DNA of 64,000 bases from NCBI GenBank assembly GCA_024362935.1, contig JANCRA010000014.1:15178258-15242257 (forward strand), read 5' to 3'. The DNA comes from Setophaga petechia. Taxonomy: Eukaryota > Chordata > Aves > Passeriformes > Parulidae. The notes below the pieces were generated by a model. It did no database searches. It worked only from the letters and a program-made list of their open reading frames with translations, and had not been told where the DNA came from. Shown here one piece after another: positions 51,118-64,000 of this stretch (position 1 is the stretch's first letter; every line of letters starts with the position of its first letter). The translations under genes and the position numbers were made by a program.

Positions 51118-54100
51118 GATAAAAGGCTGGGCTAAAGAACAAAAAGGGCAGATGCTTGCAGTCTTCTGAAGTAACTTGGTGTTATGGGCAGATACCTGAA
51201 GCCTTCTGATGAGGTAAGGTGTTACTCTGTCTGGGGAAATGTTTAAAGCCTTCTGGAATTCTGTGGTGATGCTCTGTGTATTGTGCATGTCTCAGCTGTG
51301 GTATGTGCTGTGACAGAGAAGGTGTGAATGTCCTTCCCCTGCTGTCCTGGCCATGGGGCAGACAACAACCCCAGAGCCAGGCTGGCAGTGATGGCTGTAG
51401 GGTCCTTCCTCTCCTCCAACCAGCACAACTCCCCCATGTTCGTCCAGGGCAACACCCCGTGGTAAGAGAGCCCTTTTCCTGAAGGGCTAGGAAGAAATGG
51501 TGATATGGAATCTCCTTTACTGCTTCCTTGGGATTTTTGGTCTAAGTTGGTAATCACATGGATTGTGATTCAGCCTTCTGCACAGGGACAAGGTGATTTC
51601 AATGTTTGAAGGTGTCATGTATTTCCACATTCTGTTTCAAAAACCAGATTTTAGTTCCACTTTTCAGGGCAGTCTCTGTCTCTGTGTCCCTGTTGATGTT
51701 AATTTGTAGAACTAAAGCCTCCTTCTTAGGGAGCCTCAGCAAAACTTGCTCCACTTTCCTACATTCCAGCTGTGCCATGTCTTCCTGCAGCCACAGGGTC
51801 CCATAGGAGGCTTGGAAAGAACAAACCCACTTGGTGAGCAGCTCCTCATAGCACCAACCTCATTTCTGTAGGAGCAGAATTTCTCTCACAGTAACTGGGT
51901 GGTTCATCATTCCCCAAGGCCCAAGTCCTCCATGTTATAACACTTGAAGAGGATGTCATGTTCTCCCCCCCAAGATGAGAGTGCATCTCAGTGAGGGGGG
52001 AACTCATTCTTTCTGCTTCATTGATATAATGGGGTGCCATCAATCTTTGTAAGGTCTTTGGAGAGTGTCATATGGGAGATAGTGCCCAGGTGATGAATAT
52101 TAAATTAATTAGGACTAGTAGCATTTTGTTAAAAAAAGAAAAAGCAACCTGAGTTGCCTGGGTAGAGGCTATTTATTGGTTTTGTGAGTGGCACTGAAAG
52201 ATGTGTACAGAGTAAGATCATGTCAGAGAACACAGTGATGATCTGAAAGGTAAAACTATCCTTTGCTGATAAACTTTTACTGCCATCAGTTGAGAAACAG
52301 TTCATTCTCTGCACTAAATTCAAAACCATAATCCCTTAGGGAAAAGGCTAGTGCATTAAGGACAGTGCATCCATCAAACGTACCACCCAGTCCCCTCAAG
52401 CTTTTTCTTTTTGGAATGGTAAGATTTATGGGATTTCTGCCACTCAGTACCTTACAAGAAAAGAAACCCCAGTGTTAAGAAAGAATACAAAACTGCCAAG
52501 TTTGGCACATGCTCTACCAGCTTTCCTGGCTTTTGACACAACCATGAACCAAGCAATCCAGAAAGAGTACTCCCAACTTTCTCCTGGGTAGATCAGTCCT
52601 GCAGTCTTTCCCCTGGCAAAAATCAACATTTGACATCACTGGATTTACCTGGATGAAGCCCCCAGTGTTTCCTCAGGGATTTTTAGGAGTATTTGTGAGT
52701 ATCCTGGTCACATTGCTAATGGAGGGACAGATAGAAAGGGCAATGGCACCTGTAAATCTCTGCTTGTCATTCAGGCACTTGGGGTGCTGCAAACATTTGG
52801 GGCTCTGGAGGACTGTGGGGCAGTCCTAAGGAGTCTTCAAAACAGATTTAGGTGCCACCCACATCAACCTTCCTCATTGCAGTGTTACAGGACTCAAAAG
52901 AAAGCTACGATTATTGATAGTACAGAGCTGCATTTTTTTCAGAAAAATATTTTTCTTGACTTTTTTTTTTGTGTGTGTGTGTGTCTCTGAAATTGCATTT
53001 CACATATCTTTAGGGAAATCTTTGGTTGTCCAATCAGAATAGAAAAATAAAAGCATGCCTTGAATTTAACTGCATTAGCCAGCATAGTATCAGGCAGTAA
53101 CGCCTTCATTATAGCAATCTGAGTACTTCCTGAATAATTCAGAAGTGCCAAACAGAAGACTTGTTGCTTGGATGTGCTAATGAAAATATCAAGGGAATTA
53201 ATTAATAGTCAATTATATCAATTTTAGATTTGGACATTGATTATGACGCTAAAAGCAAAATATACTTTCTTTACTATACATAATTCCTTACTTCTGAATG
53301 CTATAGCTCAGTTTAATAATTCCAGTTAAAAGTGGAAAGGAAATATAAATTCAGATTATTTTTCACTATTTCTCCTTCTTTTCCAGTATGCTTAAAATAA
53401 ATGAGATAAAAGGTGTGGTGGAAACATATATGTACATCTTACAAGTATTGGTGCAGATTTTGCTAGGATGAACTTCATAATAATATGTTTTGTGAAAAGT
53501 TTTGAATTCAAAGGAGAATAAAAATGCGATATGGATGTGTATATTTATATTTTCAAGTTTTTTTCTCAACTGTGAAAATAATTATTTTGTATTATTTAAC
53601 ATTTAAATGGGCTCCACTTTTAAAGGGAATTTTTGACTTTTTTGACTCTCTGCAAACAGAAAAGTTTATCTAGAAGTGTTTTATTAAATTCCACATATAT
53701 TAAAAAAAGAGAACATCTTCTGGTCTTTGGTGCTAAAGGAAAGCATTTCATTGAGATCAGTTTTTGCATGATTTGGCACGAGTTGTCTAGACTGGTTTAT
53801 GAAAAATGACAGCTAGTAGGAAAGTAATTAAAAATGTATTTTGCTGAAAGCAAAAATATTTTTGGAATCTATAACAACCATCTTTAATTTGCCAATGATT
53901 TCTACAATTACTTCATATTAACTGGAGGATTTTGTATTCTAGAAAATATGTATATTAATACCTGAACATTGATAGGTTTCTGGTTTGATCTTGCAAACTC
54001 TGCTCTTGTAACACACTGGCAAGAGCTGAAAAAGTGATCAAATGGTACATTCAAACCTCTGTGGCACCCTTTATGAATTATTATGATTGGCAGTAGATGG

Positions 54101-57059
54101 GGATAGGACTCTCTTCCGTGGATGAGATGCTTCAGTATTTTGGCTGGAGCTGAAGAAAACTTTGCTTTGCTTAGACAATACACTTTTTCAGGTTTGAATG
54201 CAGTAAAGAAGTGTTCCCCATTTAAACAAGAACAAAACCAAAACCGCCCAACAATGCAAAGGTCAAAAAAATGTAAAAAATCAGAATATTAAATCAAAGC
54301 CAGGCATCATGGGTTCTTCCTGAGTGATGGGGCTGAATTCTTATTAGTGTTGTAGAGCTCTTGGCATATTGCTCAGAAAATTATTGGCAATATCAGAATA
54401 ATTAGGTAACCTCTGCACTTCACTGAATCATTGTGCTGGTGCAACCTAGCAGCCAGCCAAATGCAGCCAAAATCCTAATGTCACTTCAGATAAGGTTGAG
54501 ATGGGAGCAGGTACAGGGTATGGCTTGGCACTGGCAGGTCAACGAGTTAGAAACCAGTATGGAAATGCCTGACCATCGTCCAGTTTTGGGCCTGCTCCTT
54601 GGTGGTGTTTTAACTGAATGCTCTGTAACTGCATTAGGGAAGGTTTAGTCTCAAGAGGCCACTATTGACTTTTTCAGGTGACAGTTGGGAGAGTGTGGGC
54701 CCTCAGGGTGGGCAGGTGAGACAAACCTTCCCCTGTGTTCAGCCAAGCCCAGCTGCTTCCCAATAATGGCATAAGTAATTGATTCCAAAGGGTTCATGAC
54801 ATTGGGGAAAATTTGTCATTCTCATGTTGTTTCTGATTCAATATTTTAGAGATGAGAAATCAAATCTGAAAGACAGCAGTGAATGAATTATTGTTTATTT
54901 TAAAGCTGGAGATTAAGTTAAAGTATTAATAACAATAAACTGATGGCTGAAAACATGCTTGATAGTCCATTGATCAGTACCTGTCATTCATTACTCCTTG
55001 GTATTCCTGGTGAGCACTTTGTTTATCATGCTGTCATTCTCCTATCAAGGATCCATTCCAGTCTGGATCTGTGGTTAGCAATCCAGAACTAGTTCTCCTA
55101 TGAAGAAATTCAAGTATCATTTCACCATGATAGGTACCTCTGAAAACTATAGTTACTCTACAAACCGTAAGTTACTCTGCACATGGTATTTTCCAATCTG
55201 TGTTCCAGTTTTGAGCAATACTGGAAACTCCATAAACTCCTATGTTTAGATCTAGGGAATTACAGTGAGTGTGCAGCCCTTGGTGCATTACTGCTCCTTC
55301 AGGAAATTGTGGTTGAGATACCTGCAACAAACTCCCACAAAGTGCTTTGAAATTCCACAGTGAAAAAGGTCTCACTGTTGGATTGGCCAAGTGGGTGATA
55401 ACTGCTCAGCTGTGCAGGAAAGGTTTTACCCATCCCTCATTCCACAGGAATGGTGCTGTGCACCACCCTCTGCTGGATGAGGCTACAGGGACCTGGCTCC
55501 CCATTTATGTCATTAGAGGTAGTTGTTGTGCTGGGTTACTAAAAAAAATTAAAGTTTAAATTGGTATGTCTGCCTCTGACATATCCCACTGACTATCACA
55601 GCTGTGTCGTTTCTAGCCTGTCCTCAGCTAGCCAGCCACCTTTTCCCTGCCATGGTGTGTCCCATCGTGTGCCAGTGTCAGAAACCTTCTGCCTCTGCCT
55701 GTCCTGCCTTGTGGGTTTCACTGCTGCCTTATCTCAGAGCAGAATTTTCTCCTCAATTGGTATGCATAGTCAGACATAGTTAATCCATGCTTATCTTATC
55801 CATACATCTAAATATCCCAGAGATTTAAGGAACACCAGTAATCAGTTTTATAAGGGACAGTAGACAACTCCTAAACTTTTTGCAGAGGTTTGGGGCTCTG
55901 ATAAACTAGTAAATGCAGCTCACAATTTATTTTTGTGATGGGACCCCAAACTATGATGTCAGTGGTCTTCTGTCTGCACAGACTTGAAGAGAAAGTCCTG
56001 AAATCAGAGAAATTATTGCAGGTTTTCATGCATTTAATTGACAGATTGTGTCCTTGATACTCATGATTTTTCCTGTGGCTTTAACTAAATGTGCATAATA
56101 ATTTATGCTGTCATTTAAATTTTAAAGAGAGACTTTCTGGGCAGCAGTATTTTGCCTGTTAATTCTTATGAAGCATACTTTGAACAGCATTTTAATATGA
56201 ATAGGTAAGTAATGCAGGTCACAGTAAAACAAGCAGCGTGTGATGTGTGAAGAACCAACCAAAAAAAGTCCTGGGTTTTACATGAGCTGAAGTTTGTGAA
56301 TGATTTTCCAGTGCCCGGCGTACTGTACTAATCCAGTTTTGCGTGAAATGTTCTTAGGATAAGCTTCTATCAACTGACCCACCATTTGTGTATGATATAC
56401 ACAGACAGGATATTAGTTATGGATTACAGACATCTTCCTACAAAGCATTTCGTTAAGTCCTGCCAATTGCCAGACAAGGGCTATTGTTCTATTTTGGCCT
56501 CTTTGGCTAAGCCTGCCTCTGGATTAGCCTGTGCCTCTCTTGGAGTGGCACTTGTGCAGTGCAGAAGCTCAGGTGACTGCACAGGTGGGACAGCAGCTCT
56601 CACCAAGGGCAGCTGGCATCACCCCTGTGCACCCAGACCCCTCAGTCACAGACCACAGGCATTTGAGACTTCTGTCTAATGCCAGAGGCAGTTGAAACAC
56701 AGTCACTTGGAAGTGGTGGGGCTGCTGTTAATTTTCCAGTGGGGATGAATCCACAGGGTACCAGCCTGTTACAGGTCCAGGAGGAGACCCACCCTGCCTT
56801 TCACCCTCACTGCTGGGCAGTGCAGTTTGGAAACCTGGCATGGGAGGAGGGGCAGATTGCCACCTTCACCTTACACCTCACCCACAGCAGGGAGGGGATG
56901 GGTGCAGAGTGGCTCTGCAGCTTCTCCTGGGGCTGCTGGGCTCTGGTCACTGCAGAGCCATGGGCAAGAAACAGATGTCTGCGAGTGGAGTTTCTCCACC
57001 CTCCCCAACCTTTGCGTTTCTCATTTCCCTGCTCCAGCTCCTCCCCGCCTCCCTCTCCT
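51118..57059. other. Intergenic sequence, no gene seen
   Basis: No supported gene. A T/TG tract lies at 52962-52986. The part near 53160-53900 is strongly AT-rich. Confidence 0.45.
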
Positions 57060-57920
57060 GCCTTATTGGAGTCATTAATGAGGGTGTAAGCCATCCCCTT
57101 ACTAGACAGGCGTACATTTTGGGCTTGATGACCCTGATCCTCCTCATGCTCAGCCTATCTTCTTTCAATTGTTTCATCAGCGGCGTGACTGCCGGCTCAC
57201 ACCTGACAAGTGACAAGTCTCAGGCTCCTGCTGACTAGATAATCAAAGTCTTGTCAGAGCTGTCAATACCCTGCAGATAGGAGAGGACAAAGAGGAAAGG
57301 TTTCTACAGAAACCACTGCCTTCAAAAAATACTGTCGATTCTTCTTACAGAAATCACCTGTTTGTTTCAAAACATTATTTATTACTGAAAATACAGTCTC
57401 TGCAGAACAAGCATGTAAGCAGAATAATGACAGCGGCTGTTAATGACACAGCCCTCCAAATCTGCCGGCCCTCATGTTTTGTTGGGAATTGTTTTGAATC
57501 CCTGACTAAAGGGAAAATATTAATATTCAGCCATTCCATTCATTTAACCTTCCTGAAGAATTTAAGGGGGATCATTTCAAGCACAACCATAATTATCATT
57601 TGATAAAAAACACTTCTTTTTTAAAGCAGAGAAGGCACAAGCATGTTCTAGTATAATATTGCAGACCAAGGTTATTTATGATCTCTTCCAATTTTGGCAC
57701 ATTTTCAAATGCAGATTTGATTTAAAATGTTAATTAAAGTGCAGGGCCAATTTTTTCCCTTATTTACAGAACTCTAAATCTGCAATCTACTGAAGTTGAT
57801 GAATTTCATCTGGGTTTCACTCGCACAAGAAAGTGTCATATTTGACACACGGTTATTTGGCTATTCTAACATATTTACAGTCAAAGAATGTGTTAATGTT
57901 TTGAGACTTTGGGACAGACA
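57060..57920. promoter_or_regulatory. Candidate conserved non-coding element cluster
   Basis: A long repeat-free block just after a GC-rich stretch. It carries many homeodomain-type TAAT cores (GTTAATGACA, TTAATTAAAG, ATTAATGAGG), CAGCGGCTGTTAATG and an RGTCAAAG-like word, with evenly mixed composition as in ancient enhancers around neural zinc-finger genes. Open frames in the first part (56679-57238) overlap on both strands and have no domain. The call is pattern-based and no alignment was made. Confidence 0.3.
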
Positions 57921-59639
57921 GATGTTCTGAATGTGATGGATTCAAGAGATTTTTTTTAAACTTTGTGTATCAAAAAATGAAACATTTAATTTGAAAGATA
58001 GCTATGTCTAGAAAATCAAATGACACCATTGCTTTTTGCAGCTGAAACTCCTTTAAAATAATATTGGAGGTGAAATTTCCGAAGACCTAGTGACTATTTA
58101 ACGTGTACCATTTACTTAGCACCAGAAATAAAGTAGTGGGTCTGGCTTGCTGCTGAGAGAAAGACATACAGCATTTCTGGCCTCAGAAAGAGAAGTCTTT
58201 AAAGCAGAGTTTTCATCAGCACATTTCATGTGCTCTCCTTCAGTGCCACTTCCAGATAACTCATGGTATGAAAGAAGCACCACTGTTCAGTCAGTCCCCG
58301 AGCCCTGCGTGCAGCACAGTCCTTTTCTCTGCTTTTATGCCTATTTCTTTTATTAGGAGTGGCTTTGTTAGACACAAGCCGTTATCCGTCTGAGCTGTGT
58401 TCAGCTGTCAAGCGCCGGCTGCCTTTTGCTGCTCGTGTCAGCACACAGCAGAGGTGGCAGGAAGGGCTGCAAGTTAAAGCTCCTCAGGTTCCTGGGGTGC
58501 TGCCACCGGGGCTGGGCTGGGTTTGCTGGGGGCACCCCACCAGCAGCTCCCTGGTGGCTCCTGTGCCACCTCTGAGCTGCAGCACCGGGGGATGAGGAGG
58601 GAAGGCAGGTGTGGTGCTGATACTAGGAACATCCATCCCCAGGGCACTGCCAGCCTGCTGAGTGTCCACACTGGGGCTGGTTTAAGGACAGAGGGGGCTT
58701 CTGAGAGACCCTGAAGATATTGCAGTGTTTGCTGCTGCTCTGCTTGGTGTGGAGCCAGTGTTTGTGGCTGAACACCAGTCCCCCTGCTGTGGGGGATGGA
58801 GGAGAACAGCAGGACCATCCTGGAACCTCAGCTGTGGTGGCCAGCTCTGGTGAGAGGGAGGGGACCAGGAGCTGGGAGGCCCTGGGATGCTGTCCCCAGC
58901 CTTGCCGTGTCGCTGTTGGCTCCTCCTGGAAGCAGCAGCTGCCGGCAGAGCTCAGTGGAAGTTTTTGGAGAGAAAGTTTGTTGGTTTTTTTTTTTTTTTT
59001 TTTTTCCATCAGAAAATGCCGATTCGTCAAAAGCAAAACATTTCACAAAAACATCTGGCTTTCAATGAATCTTCCCAGAGAACCTAGCCTGCTAAGCAGA
59101 TTTTCATTGTAAATCTGTCTGGTTCCCTGCCAGGTCACCTGCGTGGCTCCGTGGCTGCCTGCCAGCACTCGCGGCTCGAAGGTAGCCACACCAGAAAGCT
59201 GCCCCACATCCCAGGCCTCGGCTCTCTGGATTTACATCTGCACAGCAACATCCCAGCCCTGAACACAAGGAGAATTCCCAGACAGACCCTCAGGCTTCCA
59301 GCAGGCATAGCCCTGGGCAGCTCTGATGGATTTCCATTCTGTAAAAAGTTCAGGCAAGATGAGGAAACAAATGGGGGAGGGGGGACTAAATAAAATATTG
59401 ATCTGAATTTGAATGGAAAATTATTTCAAAGTGCTCGTGTTCTCTGCAGACCACAAATTCCCAAATTCCAGTAGAAATAAGCTGGTGAGGCTCTGAGGTA
59501 GAGATATGGGATATGGGAAGCAAGCTGTATGCTTCCAGGTTAAGTATGTTTATGTGCATCATATGGAAACGATGCTGTTTTTTGTGACATATGTATCTAC
59601 AAAGCAAGTATAAGTTATATCCCTGGTCTTAGGTATTTA
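57921..59639. other. Intergenic sequence, GC-rich middle, no gene seen
   Basis: The 58380-58970 part is GC-rich with overlapping proline/serine-rich open frames on both strands, typical of composition rather than coding. A 21-base T run lies at 58985-59005. Confidence 0.45.
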
Positions 59640-59900
59640 TTTCATTAGTGATATTTAAAGTAAATTGAAATTATTATATATACCAGCTTTTAAAAAATTC
59701 TTCTTTTCTATATAATTCTAGAGCCTAAAAATACCTTTTAAATAATCTAATTTTTGTGCTTAATTAGCATACAATGCATGTCCTGCTAATCCTGATTAAA
59801 TACATAATTAGGTGTATTTAAAGTACTTAATTTAAAGTATTAGTGCTTATTTAGACAATAGTTTTCTTATTAAGGGTTAGTTTATTTGTTAATCAAATGT
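59640..59900. promoter_or_regulatory. AT-rich block with clustered homeodomain-type cores
   Basis: Within about 150 bases there are TTAATTAGCAT, GCTAATCCTGATTAAA, CATAATTAGG and TACTTAATTTAAAG. These are TAATTA (LIM/Antennapedia-type) and TAATCC (bicoid/OTX-type) cores. The density may be partly compositional. Confidence 0.25.
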
Positions 59901-62900
59901 CACTTAAAATGTAGAGTGGGTGGGAAAGAGTAATTGTATGATTTACTTGAAAGAAAGCTGTAGACAAAGTAGGTGGCAGAGGGTAAACAAGGAACTGTTT
60001 GAATGAAGATTACTATTATGTGCATGTTTCTAATTTTATCCATGTGCCTTGAGCAAAGAAGTGGAAGGGAAGGGAGAAGATCAAAGGCTGGAGCCCAAGC
60101 TGGGTTGGACTGCTCAGCAGTGCTCAGCTCTGTGCCGGGAATTTTTAATTCTCTTAATTTTTCTGAAGCAAAGTTTTCACTGTGGAAGTTTTCAAGGTGG
60201 AGACCTTTTGTTTAAGTTGCTGTATCTATACATAAGGTGGTGCATTCCCTGCTGGTAAGACACAGCCACTTCCACCACGTTTGTCACAGTGCCTCCCTAA
60301 CTGTGACTGGAGGGAGCATGGACGAGAGAGCTTTTGTTTAACACTGCTCAGGTTTGGGCTCCCTGGCTCTGTGACAGGCTGGTCACACTGCCTGCTCTTG
60401 GACAGGCAGTACTAGGGATGCTTACTAGATAGAAAAGTTTGAAAAGGTCTTTTTTCCAGAATGTTTGAAGTCTTGAGGCTGAATGCTGTTACAGTTTTTG
60501 CAAGTACTCTCATTTGTGTTCTGCTTATGGTTTTCAGGTTTAATCATAAGGTAAAATACCAGCTGCATTAAAAATTGTATCAGAATGGATTAAATTGTCT
60601 GCAACTTTCCTCAATGAAGAAATATTCCTGTTTAATGTGGTCTGTCTGATGCCTTTGTTTATGAGACAAGCAGCACTTCCCTTGGCATGGCATTGCTGCT
60701 TTCCCTTTCTTTTCTGCACTTCAGACGCTGAGAAAAGTCTCAGCTGACTGGCAGAAGCTGATGAAGTCTCAGCTCCTCTGAAAGGTGGGAGCTGCACAGC
60801 ACAGCAGTGACTGGAGCTGCAGTCCCATTCCCCAGCCCCACAGGCTGCCTCTGTGCTCTGGGGGATGCTCAGCGCTCCTCTCGCTTCCCGGTGGGACGGT
60901 GAAGTGAAGAGATGGGTATGTCTCCTGTCACTTGTTAATTAATGGATTCTCTGCATCATCCCAGAGCTAAACAGGCCATTTCCAAATCCAGAATTCTCAA
61001 ATTGCATTTGCAACATGCTGAGACATCTCTCTGGCAGCACATGGGGTCCTGACATCCAGGGGGTTTTGGGACTTCTGAAGCTTCCCCTATCTTCAATTTG
61101 TCCTGGTGGAAAAGGCACTGGGTAATGACAGGTGTGAGGATGATGTGGCACTGATGCACACAATTATTCAGAGGTAAAGTTAGTAATTTATTTTGTCTTT
61201 AGGAATTCTCTTTGTGGATGGCTTCCTGATTGTGGAACTCTTAGGAAATCAGAAATATTTGGCTACGCTTATATTTCCTTCTGGAAGAAGGTTATAACAT
61301 TATTGAAATTTGATCTATAATGTGCACACTTACTGCTTGTAAATCTGGTAGTTAGCATGTCAAAAACCCTTTTATCGGTTATTTCAAGGTTATAGCCTGA
61401 ACCAAGTGGGGTTCCAGTAACATTCTGGGGAGGTTTGTACTGAAATTTCTTTCCAAGAAGTATCTGGGCTATCTGCAGGTTGTGTGAAGAATGCCAGGCA
61501 CTGCACTGTGCCAAAACATGATAATGGACACGCTCCCATGGAGGCTGCTGCGGCGGCAGAGGCTTACTATTCCTTCCTCTGAGGGAGGATAAGCAGTTTT
61601 AAAGCTCTGTGCTTTGACGTGCAGGAGATATGTGTTTTTGTGGAAGCACCATGAGAGTGATATATGAAATGTTACTGCTCTGTAAAGGCAGATATGGTAA
61701 CTCTGAGGTTGTGCATCAGGGCTGTGTTGTGTTGAGTAGGTTATTGCCTTCTCTGGGTTGAGAAAAATAGGTGTCCTCTAAGTGATATTGCTGATGATGT
61801 CATGTGTGACTGCTTCAGCTCATCTGGGACGGCACAGCCCCTAAACAAATAATCCACAGTTAATTTAGACTCTTTTTTTTGTTAACTGTGGTCAAAGCTC
61901 ATTTTATTGAAGTGATAACCAATTATTATATTCACTTTCCTTTCCCATGTCAAGAATCCTGCCTGGATGCAGAACGAGAGGGAACAGCTTGTTCTAGATC
62001 ATTATGGCTTTTTCTGGACTTCTGGTGGTTTCTAATGCACTTCTCCATGTCTTGGGATGCTCCAGCCCTGTGGTCCCTTCCTGTTGCAGAAATCCTTCCT
62101 GCTGCTTTGAAGTGTTTGCCAGGTATTGTACAGAGATGAAAATTGGGGTGGTACTCACAAAGCTTTTGGCATAGATTGTATTGTGTTTGTACTGGTGATG
62201 CTCAAAAGTTTCTTAATTGTGTAAACTCCTGCTCCTGGACTGCTTTGCCTAATGCTCTCAGGCAGAGTCCATCTTTGTTTCACTCTGTGTTTCTTTGGAC
62301 TGATTTTATAGGTTGGTAGGATGAATTTATCCATGAAAAATGAGAATAGGTGAAAAATACTAAGACTTCCAAGTCTTGAAAGCTTTTTTATAATATTCAA
62401 AATTAAAAACTTATGTTGTTCTGGTGGTATGTTACTGTTGTTGTTATTAGAAGTAGTATTATCTTTAAAAGAAGCAATTGACTGAGGAAGACCAAAGCGA
62501 GACTGCCTGGCAAGGAGGAGAACGAGCTTCAGGTTCTCATCCTGATGGATTTAGGACCTCCTACTTCTTGCACTTGTTGCTGCCACCAGGCTGTAACCCC
62601 TTTTTCTCCCTCCCACCTCTGAGCTCCAGTCCCTAAGGACACTGACATGAGGGCATGACACATTTCGGTTGTATTACACTGCATTTTTCAATGGAGAAAT
62701 TTCACTGAAGGGTTCTCACAATCACCTTTTGATTTACACCTTTTTTTGTCATTTCTTTATCTAACCCAAAATATTATTTAGGTAGGACTTTGGGTCATGA
62801 CTCCTTACAGAATTCATATTTAATATTTCCTTAATATAGAATCTAAATTATTTTTGATAATCTATGTAAAGATTATGTATAATACAATTAATTGATATAA

Positions 62901-63265
62901 GTGGTTTCAATTCTCCTTAATATGACAAATCTCTAGTGTGAAATATTCTTAGTTAATGATCAACATAAAATAGATAGAGTTCATTTTTAATGCAAGTACA
63001 AGATTTGAATTAATTTGTAGTTAGAGCAGTTATTAAACTGTATGATATACACACATACATTCCCTCTTTTGTTTTTAAAGCTTTTCACATAGAGCTGATG
63101 TAGTGATGGGGTTGGGGACTTCTTATCTAAATTCTTTTGCTTTTCCATACTGTACTATTAACATACATTTATTTAGGGTTCCTCTAGAACACATTGATAA
63201 TTCTTTGTGCTAATACTCCTATAACTGGCATGCATTTTTGTTTGCAGTGACTCATGTTTCCAGTT
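59901..63265. other. Intergenic sequence, no gene seen
   Basis: No supported exon, RNA gene or named repeat. The stretch 62760-63060 is AT-rich. Confidence 0.45.
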
Positions 63266-63816
63266 TGTCATGACTTAACCCCAGGCAGTACCAAAGCCCC
63301 ACACAGGTTCTTGCTCACTGCCCTCTTGATGGGATAGATAAGAGAATCAGAGAAAACTTGTGCACTGAGAACAGTTTAATAATTGAAATAAAATGATGAT
63401 GATGATGACGACAATAATACTAAATTATAATGAAAGGGAAAATAAAAAGAGAGAGAGAAATAAAACCCAAGAAAAACAAGTGATGCAGATAAAAAACACC
63501 TGCTCACCTCCCACCGAGGGATGCCCAGGCTGTTCCTAAGCAGTGGACCCTGGCCAGCTTTCCCCCAGTTTTTCTGGTGAGCACGATGCCATGTGCTCTG
63601 GGATATCCTTCTGGCCAGCTGGGCTCTGCTGTCCTGGCTGCATCCCCTCTGAGCTTTGTGTGCCCCCAGCCCCCTTGCTAGCAGGGCAGCATGAGCTGCT
63701 CTGTACAGATGAAACATCAGCGAGTTACTATCCCTGTTCTCATCCCAAATCCAAACCACAGCTCTGTAACAGCTCCTGGGAAGGAAATGAACTCTTCTGT
63801 AGCTGACAGCAGGACA
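63266..63816 (-). mobile_element. Solo LTR of an endogenous retrovirus
   Basis: The segment begins TGTCATGACTTAACCCCAGG and ends CAGGACA, giving TG...CA ends. Read on the minus strand it follows the order of an LTR family I remember from songbird genomes: a 'TGTCCTG' start, the U3 region, a promoter area next to AACTGGGGG, then a T-rich R/U5 with ATTAAA (complement of 63375-63380) as the poly(A) signal. The TATA box expected near 63569-63574 has decayed. No gag, pol or env sequence adjoins it, so it is a solo LTR. Flanking five-base duplications (CAGTT and GAACT) do not match, suggesting age or rearrangement. An ATG/ATC microsatellite lies inside (63391-63410). Confidence 0.85.
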
Positions 63817-64000
63817 GAACTAACACAGTAAGGAGTGCAGGTATGACCCACGGGCCCAATTCCAGCTGCCTCAGAAGTGCTCCTGCCTCTAGGGCTCCAT
63901 GGCAGCTCAGGGTGGCTGTGCTGGTCCACGGGCAGGGTAAGACCTGGGGCAGAGTGCAGCAGCCATGGCAGGTTTGCACAGACTAATCTACTTTGAGCAC
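63817..64000. other. Flanking intergenic sequence
   Basis: Nothing recognised in the last 184 bases. Confidence 0.4.

Noticed and set aside
56679..57238. Cluster of overlapping 80-136-codon frames on both strands
   Set aside because: They occupy different frames of the same GC-rich stretch, have no family resemblance and contain low-complexity S/P runs.

Overview
The window looks like vertebrate nuclear DNA, and the repeats point to a bird. It holds CR1 LINE fragments with the avian-type 3' end, relics of the short palindromic elements common in birds and reptiles, and a solo LTR at the far right of a family I know from songbird genomes. Gene density is very low and introns are long. Nothing looks bacterial, viral or plasmid-borne: there are no operons, ribosome binding sites, CRISPR arrays or tRNA genes.

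I can support only one protein-coding gene, and only its last exon. Positions 15993-16228 (+) encode a C2H2 zinc finger plus a basic and then acidic tail ending in TGA. A branch-point-like CTAAC and an AG acceptor precede it. The protein best matches my memory of the C-terminus of ZNF536, a neural transcriptional repressor. Positions 1-15992 are therefore probably the last intron of this gene. Positions 16229 to about 19050 look like its 3' UTR, with several AATAAA signals. Positions 19051-64000 are an intergenic gene desert, at least 45 kb with no exon I can recognise.

Repeats by position: palindromic MITE relics at about 15.46 kb and 41.63 kb; CR1 fragments at 13.98-14.46 kb (-), 24.05-24.11 kb (+), 26.53-27.54 kb (+) and 47.2-47.3 kb (+); a 45-bp minisatellite of 13 units at 28.1-28.7 kb; a 31-bp minisatellite of 6 units at 50.9-51.1 kb; and a solo LTR at 63.27-63.82 kb (-). 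Long A/T runs and TG/TA simple repeats are scattered throughout.

The observations most worth a second look are a miRNA-sized hairpin in the intron (12370-12454), the 45-bp minisatellite with its repetitive minus-strand frames and recurring SOX-like core, and stretches that look like conserved non-coding sequence (about 6.0-6.5, 57.1-57.9 and 59.6-59.9 kb). I found no convincing new multi-gene system. Nearly all the short open frames are chance ORFs in non-coding DNA.
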